Of a stretch of 26,674 bases of DNA, positions 17,296-24,505 are shown piece by piece. This DNA is from JBBDIO01 sp040880365. Lineage in GTDB: Bacteria > Chloroflexota > Anaerolineae > Caldilineales > Caldilineaceae. The stretch lies in assembly GCA_040880365.1 (NCBI GenBank), contig JBBDIO010000157.1, positions 1 to 26,674 on the forward strand. Reading direction: 5' to 3'. The notes under the pieces are model-generated. The model was not told the DNA's origin. It did not search any database and worked only from the letters and a program-made list of their open reading frames with translations. The first letter of the stretch is position 1. Each line of letters opens with the position of its first letter. A program made the translations under genes and the position numbers.

Positions 17296-17859
17296 ATGGG
17301 GAAAGTTATCGTCGGGATGACCATGTCACTGGATGGGTTTGTCTGCGATCCGAGCGGCAGTTTAACCCGTCTCTATGCGGATTTTGACGAGCTGCGCGAT
17401 TCGGAACTGCTGCAGGAACCGATTCGCACTACCGGCGCGGTGGTGATGGGCCGCCGCACCTTTGCGATGGCAGATGACCCGGACATGTATGCCGACAACT
17501 ACGAATTTCAGGTGCCCATATTTGTGGTGACCCACCAGGCTCCACAGCAATGGCCAAAGCAGAATGACCGGCTGACTTTTACATTCGTCACCGATGGCAT
17601 TGAGACGGCGATTGTGCAGGCCAAAGCCGCCGCGGGTGAAAAGGATGTGACCGTGGTGGGCGGTCCCGATGTCATACGCCAATGCCTGCAATTCGGCCTG
17701 GCGGATGAACTCCACATAGATATCATGCCTGTGTTGCTGGGCCGGGGGTTGCGTCTCTTTGCCCAGCCCCACGATCCACCAGTCGAACTGGAGAAGATCA
17801 AGGTCGTGGAGACACGTACCCGAACCGGCCTGCTATTTCGCATCATTCATCCATCATAA
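17296..17859 (+). CDS. Dihydrofolate reductase-fold protein (RibD C-terminal domain family)
   Basis: A 187-residue stand-alone RibD-C/DHFR-like protein of the YyaP/YwjB kind. Seen: the N-terminal strand VGMTMSLDGFVCDP, the nucleotide-binding VVMGRRTF (about 49-56), a central FVVTHQAP, and the C-terminal VVGGPDVIRQCLQFGLADELHIDIMPVLLGRG, with the Gly-Gly turn that contacts NADPH. Family members are NAD(P)H-dependent reductases, mostly of unknown substrate; they are not the folate or riboflavin enzymes themselves. GGAGGAG stands in front of the ATG. It is followed 74 bases later by the amidase gene on the same strand, with no terminator between them, so they may share a transcript. Confidence 0.88.
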   Translation: MGKVIVGMTMSLDGFVCDPSGSLTRLYADFDELRDSELLQEPIRTTGAVVMGRRTFAMADDPDMYADNYEFQVPIFVVTHQAPQQWPKQNDRLTFTFVTDGIETAIVQAKAAAGEKDVTVVGGPDVIRQCLQFGLADELHIDIMPVLLGRGLRLFAQPHDPPVELEKIKVVETRTRTGLLFRIIHPS

Positions 17860-17933
17860 GAAAAAGGAAACCAGCTAGTTATGCACACGATAGCCGAGGC
17901 ACGCCGCCCGCGAGTTGTGGGGGAAATCATAAC

Positions 17934-19328
17934 ATGACCGATCTTGCCTATATGGCGCTAGTCGACGTCGCGCGGTTGCTGGAGACCCGCGAAATCTCGC
18001 CCGTGGAGCTGACCCGTCATCTGCTCGACCGCATCGACACGGTGGACAAGGACCTGCACAGCTACCGCACCGTTTTGGCCGACCGCGCGCGCGAACAGGC
18101 GCGACGCGCCGAAGCGGAAATCTCCGGTGGCGAATATCGGGGACTCTTGCATGGCGTCCCCATTGCGGTCAAGGACCTGGTCTATACGGTGGGGATTCCG
18201 ACTTTTGTCGGCTCCACGCTCATGGGCGGCTGGTTGCCTGCCTATGATGCAACGGTCATGCGCCGATTGACAGATGCGGGCGCGATCCTGTTGGGCAAGC
18301 TGCACATGACAGAGTTTGCGCTGCGCTGGCACCATCCGGCCTGGCCGGTCCCTGTCAATCCGTGGGGCGCAGAGCGTTGGTCGGGCGTTTCCTCCAGTGG
18401 TTCGGGGGTGGCGACCGCGGCCGGTCTCGCCTATGGCACGCTCGGCACGGATACGGGTGGGTCGATCCGCTTCCCGGCGGCCTGTAACGGCACGGTGGGC
18501 CTCAAACCGACTTATGGGCGCGTCAGCCGCTATGGGGTATTTCCCCTGGCGAAATCACTGGACAATGTGGGACCCATCACACGCCGCGTGGCCGATGCGG
18601 CCGCGCTGTTGGGCGTGATTGCCGGGCCGGACCTCAACGATCCAACCGCCGCGCCGCGGCCTGTGCCCGACTACGGCGCGCGGCTGGGCGAAGAGGTGCG
18701 CGGGTTGCGCATGGGTGTCGATGCGCGTTTCATCAGCGATGGAGTGCACCCGGATGTGCGCGACGCTGTCCTGCAAGCCATTGCGCAACTGACCGCGCTG
18801 GGCGTGGAAACTGTCGAGGTTGTCGTGCCGTCCCTGGACCCGGATCTGATGACGGATACCTGGGCGACGCTCTGTGCTGCCGACGCCGCAGACGCGCACC
18901 GCGAAACCTGGCCCGCGCGCGCCGATGACTATGGACCCTTTCGCGCATGGCTGGAACTTGCCGATACCAAGCGCGCCGCCGATTATGCCGCCGCCCACGC
19001 TACGCGTCTGGAGTATGCGGGCAGAATTGCCAATCTTTTCACCGAGATTGATCTGCTTGTCTGCCCGGCCATACCGTTCGTTGCGCCGCCAATCGGCAAT
19101 GATGGGCTGCCCCTGCCTGATAGCGATCAGTATGTACGCTCACGCTTCACCCATCCTTTCAATTTCAGCAACAGTCCTACCCTCACAATGCCGTGCGGTT
19201 TCACTGCCGAGGGGCTGCCCATCGCGCTTCAGCTTGTTGGCCCTCACTTTGCAGAAGAGACCCTGTTGCAGGTCGGCCACGCGTTCGAGCAGGCTACAAG
19301 CTGGCATACGCGCGTGCCACCGATTTAG
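17934..19328 (+). CDS. Amidase-signature family hydrolase
   Basis: A 464-residue cytosolic amidase of the GatA/fatty-acid-amide-hydrolase superfamily. The Ser-cisSer-Lys triad can be placed: Lys80 (GVPIAVKDL), cis-Ser154 (GVSSSGSG, canonical GGSSGGS) and nucleophile Ser177 (GTDTGGSIRFPA). The spacing 80/154/177 matches GatA closely. The C-terminal half keeps the fold, ending with GLPIALQLVGPHFAEETLLQ. No gatB or gatC lies beside it, and GVSSSGS differs from the usual GatA form, so I read it as a general amidase rather than the glutamyl-tRNA amidotransferase subunit. Other possible roles are allophanate-type or aryl-amide hydrolysis. A long terminator hairpin follows 64 bases after the stop. 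Confidence 0.9.
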   Translation: MTDLAYMALVDVARLLETREISPVELTRHLLDRIDTVDKDLHSYRTVLADRAREQARRAEAEISGGEYRGLLHGVPIAVKDLVYTVGIPTFVGSTLMGGWLPAYDATVMRRLTDAGAILLGKLHMTEFALRWHHPAWPVPVNPWGAERWSGVSSSGSGVATAAGLAYGTLGTDTGGSIRFPAACNGTVGLKPTYGRVSRYGVFPLAKSLDNVGPITRRVADAAALLGVIAGPDLNDPTAAPRPVPDYGARLGEEVRGLRMGVDARFISDGVHPDVRDAVLQAIAQLTALGVETVEVVVPSLDPDLMTDTWATLCAADAADAHRETWPARADDYGPFRAWLELADTKRAADYAAAHATRLEYAGRIANLFTEIDLLVCPAIPFVAPPIGNDGLPLPDSDQYVRSRFTHPFNFSNSPTLTMPCGFTAEGLPIALQLVGPHFAEETLLQVGHAFEQATSWHTRVPPI

Positions 19329-19392
19329 GGATTGCAGGGCATCTGTATCCCCAGCGGCAGGAGATTGTGGCGGCTGGGGAACGGAGTGTCAG

Positions 19393-19447
19393 ATAACAAA
19401 AAAGGGAGGGCACGGGCAGCAATTGCCGTGTCCCCCCTTTTTGTTAT
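19393..19447. terminator. Bidirectional intrinsic terminator between convergent genes
   Basis: Arms 19393-19415 and 19426-19447 form about 22 base pairs with one A-C mismatch, one G-T pair and one bulged A, around a 10-base loop. The left arm carries an A-run and the right arm a T-run, so it can stop transcripts from the amidase (plus) and from the LysM hydrolase (minus). Confidence 0.85.
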
Positions 19448-19527
19448 GCCTTGTTGCGGTGCGTGTGCTGTTCCCTAATCGGGAACGGGGCGAGTGTCAG
19501 TTGCGGTGGCGGATGCGCCGTTGCGGA

Positions 19528-20904
19528 CTATTTTACATGCAAGTCGAAGAAGTTGACCGAACGTTGTAGCGCGGTGCCCAGATTGGCGGCGATGTTATGG
19601 TCGTCACCCGGATAGGTATAGAGCTGGGCGACGCCATCGACTGCATCAATTTCGTCGAAGAGCAGCTGTGAAAACAGGAACGGGACCGAGTCGTCGGCGG
19701 TGCCGTGGTGAATTTCTACAGGGCCGGAAAGGTCGGCGACATAGCTATTGGCCGAGATCGACGCCCAGAATTCGGGGTTGTCGGCGGGTGCGCCATATTC
19801 TTCGGTGAGTGTGGTGCGCCAGCTGCTGCGGCGAGTGGGAACGATAGATGGTGGACGTCTGCGCCAGTTTTCCAGCAGATCGGGATAGGATGCCACCACG
19901 CCGGCCCAGATGACGCCCGCTTTGATGTCGGGATCGACCACCATGGCGCGCAGGGTAATATAGCCGCCCATGGAATGGCCCCACAGGCCAATGCGGTCGG
20001 CGTCGGCCGCGGCATAGCCTCGCACCGAAGCCACAGCATTCAGCACGTCGATGGTGTAATCGGGGCGACTATAGGCGCCACCGGCCTCGCCCTGCGAAAG
20101 TCCGTGGCCCCGGTAGTCGGGGCGGAAGACCAGATAGCCGGCGCGGGCAAAGGCATCGGTATAGGCGATATAGCGTTCGGCCGAGCGATAGACTTCGGGC
20201 GGGATATAGCCGTGGTTGAAGATGACCACCGGCCACCCGGTTGCCGGGCGTTCGCCCGTGGGCACGGTCATATAGGCGTCGATTTCCAGCCCTTCGGAAA
20301 GGTAGGAAACAATATAGCGGCTATAATTGGCACCGGGCGCAAGGGTTTGCTTGATCTGAATTTCGCTGCCGGGATAGTCCTGGGCGCGCAGAAAGTCGAT
20401 ACTCAAGGGGTGCGGTTCGCCCTCGACAACCGGACGCCCAAAGGGTAGTTCGTCTTCTTCATCCGCATCGCTACCGGCATCTGGCGCCGACGCCAGCGGC
20501 GCAGTGAGCGCAGGGGTGACCGCCTGTGCCGCCACGGGCGCAGAACCGCCTTCGGTATCCGCTAGTTCCTCGATTTTCTCAACGCCCCCCGCAGCCAGGG
20601 CAACGCAGAGTCGCCAGCCAGGGGTAATCGTATCGGGATCCTGAATGGCTGTGAAGCGGCCATCTACCGCGGCGGCGGCATTGGTGGCATTTACAATGGC
20701 AGGATAGGCGCCGGGCGAACCCAATTGGCCGGTGGCAATGCCCGATAGCGTATCGCCCTGCACCACCACGACTTCGGTGGTGCAGATACTCTGGGCCTGG
20801 GCCGGTTGGACAGGCCACAGGCCGAGCGCGCCTACGCCCAGGACAACCAGCGCCATCAATCCAAGTCGTGCCCATTGACTGCGCACGAAAACAGTTTGAT
20901 TCAT
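19528..20904 (-). CDS. Secreted LysM-domain alpha/beta hydrolase (S9/dienelactone-hydrolase-like)
   Basis: With the ATG at 20904 the product has 458 residues. Residues 1-38 form a signal peptide ending in AQA, 44-101 form a LysM domain (VVVQGDTLSGIATGQLG ... PGWRLCV), a Pro/Ala/acidic linker runs to about 155, and an alpha/beta hydrolase domain fills the rest. The latter has the oxyanion HG (231-232), nucleophile Ser311 in GHSMGG, a probable Asp404/405 in HGTADDSVP and His436 in GDDHN. This looks like a secreted peptidase or esterase held to the cell wall by LysM. The frame opens with GTG at 20922 and another ATG at 20916; I chose 20904 because a GAGAG stretch lies at ribosome-binding distance and the signal peptide then starts cleanly. 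It is convergent with the amidase gene. Confidence 0.88.
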   Translation of the reverse strand: MNQTVFVRSQWARLGLMALVVLGVGALGLWPVQPAQAQSICTTEVVVVQGDTLSGIATGQLGSPGAYPAIVNATNAAAAVDGRFTAIQDPDTITPGWRLCVALAAGGVEKIEELADTEGGSAPVAAQAVTPALTAPLASAPDAGSDADEEDELPFGRPVVEGEPHPLSIDFLRAQDYPGSEIQIKQTLAPGANYSRYIVSYLSEGLEIDAYMTVPTGERPATGWPVVIFNHGYIPPEVYRSAERYIAYTDAFARAGYLVFRPDYRGHGLSQGEAGGAYSRPDYTIDVLNAVASVRGYAAADADRIGLWGHSMGGYITLRAMVVDPDIKAGVIWAGVVASYPDLLENWRRRPPSIVPTRRSSWRTTLTEEYGAPADNPEFWASISANSYVADLSGPVEIHHGTADDSVPFLFSQLLFDEIDAVDGVAQLYTYPGDDHNIAANLGTALQRSVNFFDLHVK

Positions 20905-21181
20905 CTTGTCTCTCATTTCCACACTGCACCGGACGACCCGGCACTTCTTGCCAGCTTATGTATACCAACGTGTATCGCATCTCAGCGTTCGGGGATGGTA
21001 TCTGTTATACGCTATCCAACCGCGCATTTCTGTAAAAAGTTCCCATTTGGGGGCGATAGGGTCAGACAGAGATGTGTCAGATTGGGAACAGTGGGGCGAT
21101 GCGGAACTCTGGTGTAGCCTCTGCAAATGTGGCATGGCTACGCGCCGCATTCGAGGGCGCGCACCTATAGAAACCAATAGA

Positions 21182-21215
21182 AAAGGGGCCACTTATCTGG
21201 TGAAGTGACCCCTTT
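21182..21215 (-). terminator. Intrinsic terminator of the coiled-coil protein gene
   Basis: Arms 21182-21194 and 21203-21215 pair at 12 of 13 positions around an 8-base loop. Read on the minus strand the GC-rich stem ends in CCCCTTT followed by TCTATT, an intrinsic terminator about 150 bases after the stop at 21367. Confidence 0.7.
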
Positions 21216-21242
21216 GGTGTGCGTAATTTATATGTCGGAAGC

Positions 21243-21268
21243 ACGCGTCGGTTGGTTGGCTGACGCGT
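21243..21268. repeat. Inverted repeat with ACGCGT arms
   Basis: ACGCGTC (21243-21249) and GACGCGT (21262-21268), exact 7-base arms around a 12-base loop. It could add to transcription stop of the gene at 21367; there is no T-run. Confidence 0.45.
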
Positions 21269-21316
21269 TTCCGGCAATGGATAAAACTTATGCAGTTGTG
21301 AGACATTGAACGTGCC

Positions 21317-21355
21317 GGCTAAACCCGCAGGTTAAACGCGCAGGCTAAACGCGCT
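21317..21355. repeat. 13-bp direct tandem repeat, three copies
   Basis: GGCTAAACCCGCA (21317-21329), GGTTAAACGCGCA (21330-21342) and GGCTAAACGCGCT (21343-21355), head to tail with one to three differences between copies. It begins 12 bases beyond the stop of the coiled-coil gene and lies outside any gene. Confidence 0.8.
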
Positions 21356-21366
21356 GACGGCATCCG

Positions 21367-21858
21367 CTATTCTTGTGCGGCGGCACCACTCAGGTCGGCC
21401 TGAGACAGGGCTTCGTCCAATGCAATTAGGAAGGTGCTGAACTGATTGCTGGTCTGGCTGAGTGTGTCGACAGCAGCCTGTAAGGCTACACGGCTCTCGG
21501 TCTCGGCAGCCAGTTCGCTGCGCAGCGAGGATTCGACAGTGACCAGTTGTGACTGAATGGTGCGTGCCTGATCGGCAACGGTGTCTACATTGTAGCTTAC
21601 TGCGCCAACATTCTGATCGATACGGTTCACATTGGCTTCGAGCACATCCAGCCGTTCCCCGCCTGTGAAACTCAAGGTGCCGCCATTGATAATTGCCAAC
21701 ACCAGCAGCGTGAGCAACATCCCCAATACGGCGCCGCCAATGGCCGCCCCAAACATGGCCAATGATTCATTGCGCACGGCGCTGTATTCCAACTCCGGCG
21801 GATCTTCCATGCGGTCCATCGGCCTTACCACCCCCAGATTTTCGTGGTGAACGCTCAT
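21367..21858 (-). CDS. Small membrane-anchored coiled-coil protein of unknown function
   Basis: A 163-residue protein with a charged cytoplasmic N-terminus (1-33), one Gly/Ala/Leu-rich transmembrane helix (about 34-58) and a C-terminal region (about 68-140) predicted as alpha-helical coiled coil (VLEANVNRIDQNVGAV, VADQARTIQSQLVTVESSLRSEL). No family is recognised. It is a well supported gene despite that: a strong GGAAGGAG lies before the ATG, a TTGACG-17-TAAGAT promoter at 21921-21949, and an intrinsic terminator downstream, so it is a single-gene transcript. Likely topology is an extracytoplasmic coiled coil, suited to oligomerisation or to scaffolding in the envelope; this is inference. 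Confidence 0.82.
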   Translation of the reverse strand: MSVHHENLGVVRPMDRMEDPPELEYSAVRNESLAMFGAAIGGAVLGMLLTLLVLAIINGGTLSFTGGERLDVLEANVNRIDQNVGAVSYNVDTVADQARTIQSQLVTVESSLRSELAAETESRVALQAAVDTLSQTSNQFSTFLIALDEALSQADLSGAAAQE

Positions 21859-21920
21859 AACACTCCTTCCTAAAAAACCAAGCGATAAGTGAAACTTTGA
21901 ACGGAAGCAAAGTCAAAGGT

Positions 21921-21949
21921 ATCTTACTGGTATGGTGAGTTTTCGTCAA
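21921..21949 (-). promoter_or_regulatory. Sigma70-type promoter of the coiled-coil protein gene
   Basis: On the minus strand TTGACG (21944-21949), a 17-base spacer and TAAGAT (21921-21926). Transcription should start near 21914, giving a leader of about 55 bases that contains GGAAGGAG. Confidence 0.7.
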
Positions 21950-22131
21950 GCCACATTCCCCCTACAGAACCCCAACGCGGGGTATATCGGGGGGTATGAA
22001 GCAACACTGAAGCAACGTGTACCGGCAGAGTGCAGGCCCTGTGAAGGATGGGTAGCTGTCTGTTTACGCTGTGTTGCCAGCCTGTGCCATTGCTTTTGAT
22101 TGCATAGTGGTCCGAAAAATCGGCCCAGAAA

Positions 22132-23439
22132 ATGAGAGCGGGGACAACTGTGTCAGATACCACCAACCGCGGGAACAACCGGGAAGCGATTCAGCTGGAT
22201 ATGCTGGAGTTTCTCGTTTCGCCGCAAGTACAAGTCACCGCCACCCAGTTGGCACACCTGAATTTTCCCGACGATGCCACCAACGCTCTGTTGACTTTGC
22301 GTAAGCAGTATACGCCGGAGCAGGCGGGCGCTCTGTTAGCCCTCGTCCGTTTGCGGCAGAATGCCCAGGAAAAATTTCCCGATGCGGCGCGCCTCTATTT
22401 TACACAAGACGCATTGGAGCAGGCGACAGCGTATCCGATTGCCGCCTATCGGGCCGAAAAGCTGCACAAGTTGGCCCCACCGGGCGCGATCCTGGATTTG
22501 GGCAGCGGGATTGGTGGGGATACGCTGGCGTTGGCCCGCCGGCGGCATGTGCACGCATTTGAGCAAGACCCTTTGCGTTGTGCACTGCTGCGCGCCAATG
22601 TGACGGCGCTGGGCCTGGATGCACAGATTACGGTGCACAATGCAGACTGGTATAGTGCATTGGCAGATGACCGCCTGCCCCCGGCAGTGGGCGCGTTTCT
22701 GGATCCGCCGCGCCGCGCCGAAGGACGCCGGCTGATGCGTCTGGGTCAGATTTTGCCTACCTGGGCACCTATTCGCGCGCTGTTGTCGCGGGTGGGCCGC
22801 GTCTGTCTTAAGCTGATGCCGGGGATTGACGATGCGGAGATTCCGGCAGATGCGGCTGTGGAGTTTATCAGCCATGCCGGCGTGTGCAAAGAGTCTAACC
22901 TCTGGCTGGGGTTAGACATACGAGAATCCGCAGGGCAGGAAACCGGGGGACGGCAGGCAAGCGTGCCCGCGCGGCTGGCGGCAGTCCACACCGCGGAGAA
23001 CTGGCATACGCTGGCGGCATCGGGGCGGCAGCCACCCATAGGACCGTTGGAGGCCGGACAGGTCTTGTATGAACCTGACCCGGCTGTGATCCGCGCCGGG
23101 CCGTTTGATGAGCTATGTCGCGACCTGAATCTGCATTTGTTTGATGCGCAAATCGCCTATCTGATGAGCAACACGCCGGGTGCAAAGCCGGTCGCCACGC
23201 CCTTTGCTACGGTGTTTCAGATTGAAGAAGTGCATCCCTACGCCTTGAAATTGCTCAATGCGCGGGTGCAGGCATTGGGGATTGGCACGGTAGAGCTGAA
23301 AAAGCGGGGTGTGCCGTTTGCGCCCGAATCGCTGCGGGGGCGGATTAAGCTGGTTTCTGGCGGGCGGGCCGCGGTAGTGTTTTTCACGCGGCGCGGCAAT
23401 ACACGGCTCATGTTGATTGCACACCGAATATCCGCATGA
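22132..23439 (+). CDS. Class I SAM methyltransferase with THUMP-like C-terminal domain
   Basis: A 435-residue protein. After an N-terminal helical region (20-100), the conserved ARLYFTQDALEQATAYPIAAYRAEKL precedes the SAM site LDLGSGIGGD (121-130), acidic Glu144, and FLDPPRRAEGRR (189-200), a DPPR motif like the catalytic loop of RNA/tRNA base methyltransferases. The end (about 340-430; LKKRGVPFAPESLRGRIKL, AVVFFTRRG) matches the THUMP-like domain of this uncharacterised family, best known from Actinobacteria and Chloroflexota. An RNA substrate is inferred, not shown. The start is uncertain: ATG 22132 has no ribosome binding site, while GTG 22150 follows GGGGA by 5 bases and ATG 22201 is a further choice. 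It is divergent from the coiled-coil gene. Confidence 0.85.
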   Translation: MRAGTTVSDTTNRGNNREAIQLDMLEFLVSPQVQVTATQLAHLNFPDDATNALLTLRKQYTPEQAGALLALVRLRQNAQEKFPDAARLYFTQDALEQATAYPIAAYRAEKLHKLAPPGAILDLGSGIGGDTLALARRRHVHAFEQDPLRCALLRANVTALGLDAQITVHNADWYSALADDRLPPAVGAFLDPPRRAEGRRLMRLGQILPTWAPIRALLSRVGRVCLKLMPGIDDAEIPADAAVEFISHAGVCKESNLWLGLDIRESAGQETGGRQASVPARLAAVHTAENWHTLAASGRQPPIGPLEAGQVLYEPDPAVIRAGPFDELCRDLNLHLFDAQIAYLMSNTPGAKPVATPFATVFQIEEVHPYALKLLNARVQALGIGTVELKKRGVPFAPESLRGRIKLVSGGRAAVVFFTRRGNTRLMLIAHRISA

Positions 23440-23648
23440 CGGGGTTATCACTGGCCTGATTCGCCTCGGATTTGAAGATGTGGCAGAATCGTGGGGAGAG
23501 ATGCGGGCGCGGGGCCTGAAATCCGACCCACTGCGATGGCCCACAAAGTTGGCCCAGCAGGTTGGTACAGCTCAATGGAATTGGGCAATCTGCTATTGAT
23601 ATTTGCCTGCGCGCCGTGATGCACTTTGCGGATATGAAAGAATTCCCT

Positions 23649-24167
23649 ATGTCAACAGAGTATGAAGCAACTACGCAGGATGATTTGGTCGCGATGGCCG
23701 GTGGAATCCGCACGGCCATGTGTAATCGGAACCTGACCCTGGCGACTGCCGAAAGCTGTACGGGCGGGCTGATTGGGCATGTCGTGACCGAGGTATCGGG
23801 CTGTTCCGATTTTTTTGTGGGTGCGGGGGTAGTCTATAACTATCCTGCCAAAGAAAATGTGTTGGGTGTGGATCACGATACGTTGCTGCGTTTGGGCGCG
23901 GTGAGCGCAGAAGTCGCGTCGCAGATGGCCCACGGCGCACGCAAGCTCTATGGGGCGGATGTGGCGGTTTCGGTGACCGGCATTGCCGGGCCGGGCGGCG
24001 GCACTGCGGAAAAGCCTACGGGCACGACCTATCTGCATCTGACCGGCGCCAATGGCGAAGTGGCGCGCCTCTATGTCTGGCAGGGCAACCGCACCCAGAA
24101 TAAACTCGCCAGTGCGCGCGCCGCGCTGGAAATGATTTTGGAATATTTGGAGAAACCTGGAAACTAA
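23649..24167 (+). CDS. pncC: Nicotinamide-nucleotide amidohydrolase (stand-alone CinA C-terminal domain, PncC-like)
   Basis: Deamidates nicotinamide mononucleotide to nicotinic acid mononucleotide in pyridine nucleotide recycling. The 172-residue product is a complete CinA-C domain: ATAESCTGG (32-40) with the nucleophile Ser36, GAGVVYN (58-64), and GIAGPGGGTAEKPTGTTYL (111-129). The N-terminal molybdopterin-binding domain of full CinA is missing, as in PncC. The open frame reaches back to 23562, but the extra residues are not conserved; ATG 23649 is chosen, with ATG 23634 as alternative. No ribosome binding site is clear for either. The stop is followed after one base by the start of the 89-residue gene, so the two are translationally coupled. 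Confidence 0.9.
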   Translation: MSTEYEATTQDDLVAMAGGIRTAMCNRNLTLATAESCTGGLIGHVVTEVSGCSDFFVGAGVVYNYPAKENVLGVDHDTLLRLGAVSAEVASQMAHGARKLYGADVAVSVTGIAGPGGGTAEKPTGTTYLHLTGANGEVARLYVWQGNRTQNKLASARAALEMILEYLEKPGN

Positions 24168-24168
24168 T

Positions 24169-24438
24169 ATGACTGCTGAAGTACTTGTCAATGAACCTGT
24201 CGATCTGTTGTATCGCGTGATGCCCAGCGGCGCGATTCGCCCCACGTCGTTTATCTGGCGACACCAGACCCGCTATGTGGACACGATTGGCCGCACCTGG
24301 GAAGAACGGGTGCAAGGCGCGACGCTGCGCTGCTTTATGATTCAGACGGTGGAAGGGAATACGTTTGAGATTCGCTTTGACCCGGCCCAGGATCAATGGT
24401 TTATCCAGCGGGCGTGGTTGCGCGATCTGGTCGTCTAG
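24169..24438 (+). CDS. Small conserved-looking protein, DUF6504-like
   Basis: An 89-residue soluble protein rich in aromatic and charged residues (SFIWRHQTRYVDTIGRTWEER, QDQWFIQRAWLRDL). The pattern of Arg-Pro-x-x-Phe-x-Trp-Arg early and Trp-Phe-x-x-Arg near the end resembles the small DUF6504 family, from memory and not checked. It begins one base after the pncC stop, which makes it a coupled second gene. No signal peptide or membrane helix. Role unknown; the pairing suggests something linked to nucleotide or DNA metabolism, or only shared expression. Confidence 0.7.
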   Translation: MTAEVLVNEPVDLLYRVMPSGAIRPTSFIWRHQTRYVDTIGRTWEERVQGATLRCFMIQTVEGNTFEIRFDPAQDQWFIQRAWLRDLVV

Positions 24439-24480
24439 CGCGGTAGCCGCGCAGTCGCGGCTGTTCGGCTGGGGCCGCGC
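24438..24480 (+). other. Nested GC-rich hairpin between the 89-residue gene and iolB
   Basis: Inner arms AGCCGCG / CGCGGCT (24445-24451, 24456-24462) around CAGT, and outer arms GCGCGG / CCGCGC (24438-24443, 24475-24480). It starts at the stop codon, has no T-run directly after it, and ends 11 bases before the iolB ribosome binding site. It may separate the two transcripts or influence iolB translation. Confidence 0.4.
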
Positions 24481-24505
24481 ATCGCATTTTGAGAGGAAGT
24501 GAACT

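Larger units (their letters stand above)
20905..21366. other. Intergenic region with hairpins and a tandem repeat, no gene seen
   Basis: 462 bases between two minus-strand genes. It contains the terminator at 21182-21215, an ACGCGTC/GACGCGT hairpin (21243-21268) and a 13-bp tandem repeat (21317-21355), listed separately. Short open frames (up to about 100 codons) lack ribosome binding sites and resemble nothing known. A promoter for the hydrolase should lie at about 20930-21180, but I cannot point to a convincing one. Confidence 0.6.

Noticed and set aside
17934..19328. GatA (glutamyl-tRNA amidotransferase subunit A)
   Set aside because: Triad spacing fits, but the cis-Ser loop reads GVSSSGS, not the GatA form, and no gatB or gatC is nearby, so only the broader amidase call is supported.
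21970..22020. Short repeats GGGGTAT and GAAGCAAC before the THUMP-like gene
   Set aside because: Only two copies each, short and near each other; they may be chance in a region of simple composition.
23417..23599. 60-codon open frame in the gap before pncC
   Set aside because: Overlaps the end of the methyltransferase gene, has no ribosome binding site and no recognisable sequence; the 209-base gap is otherwise without visible features.
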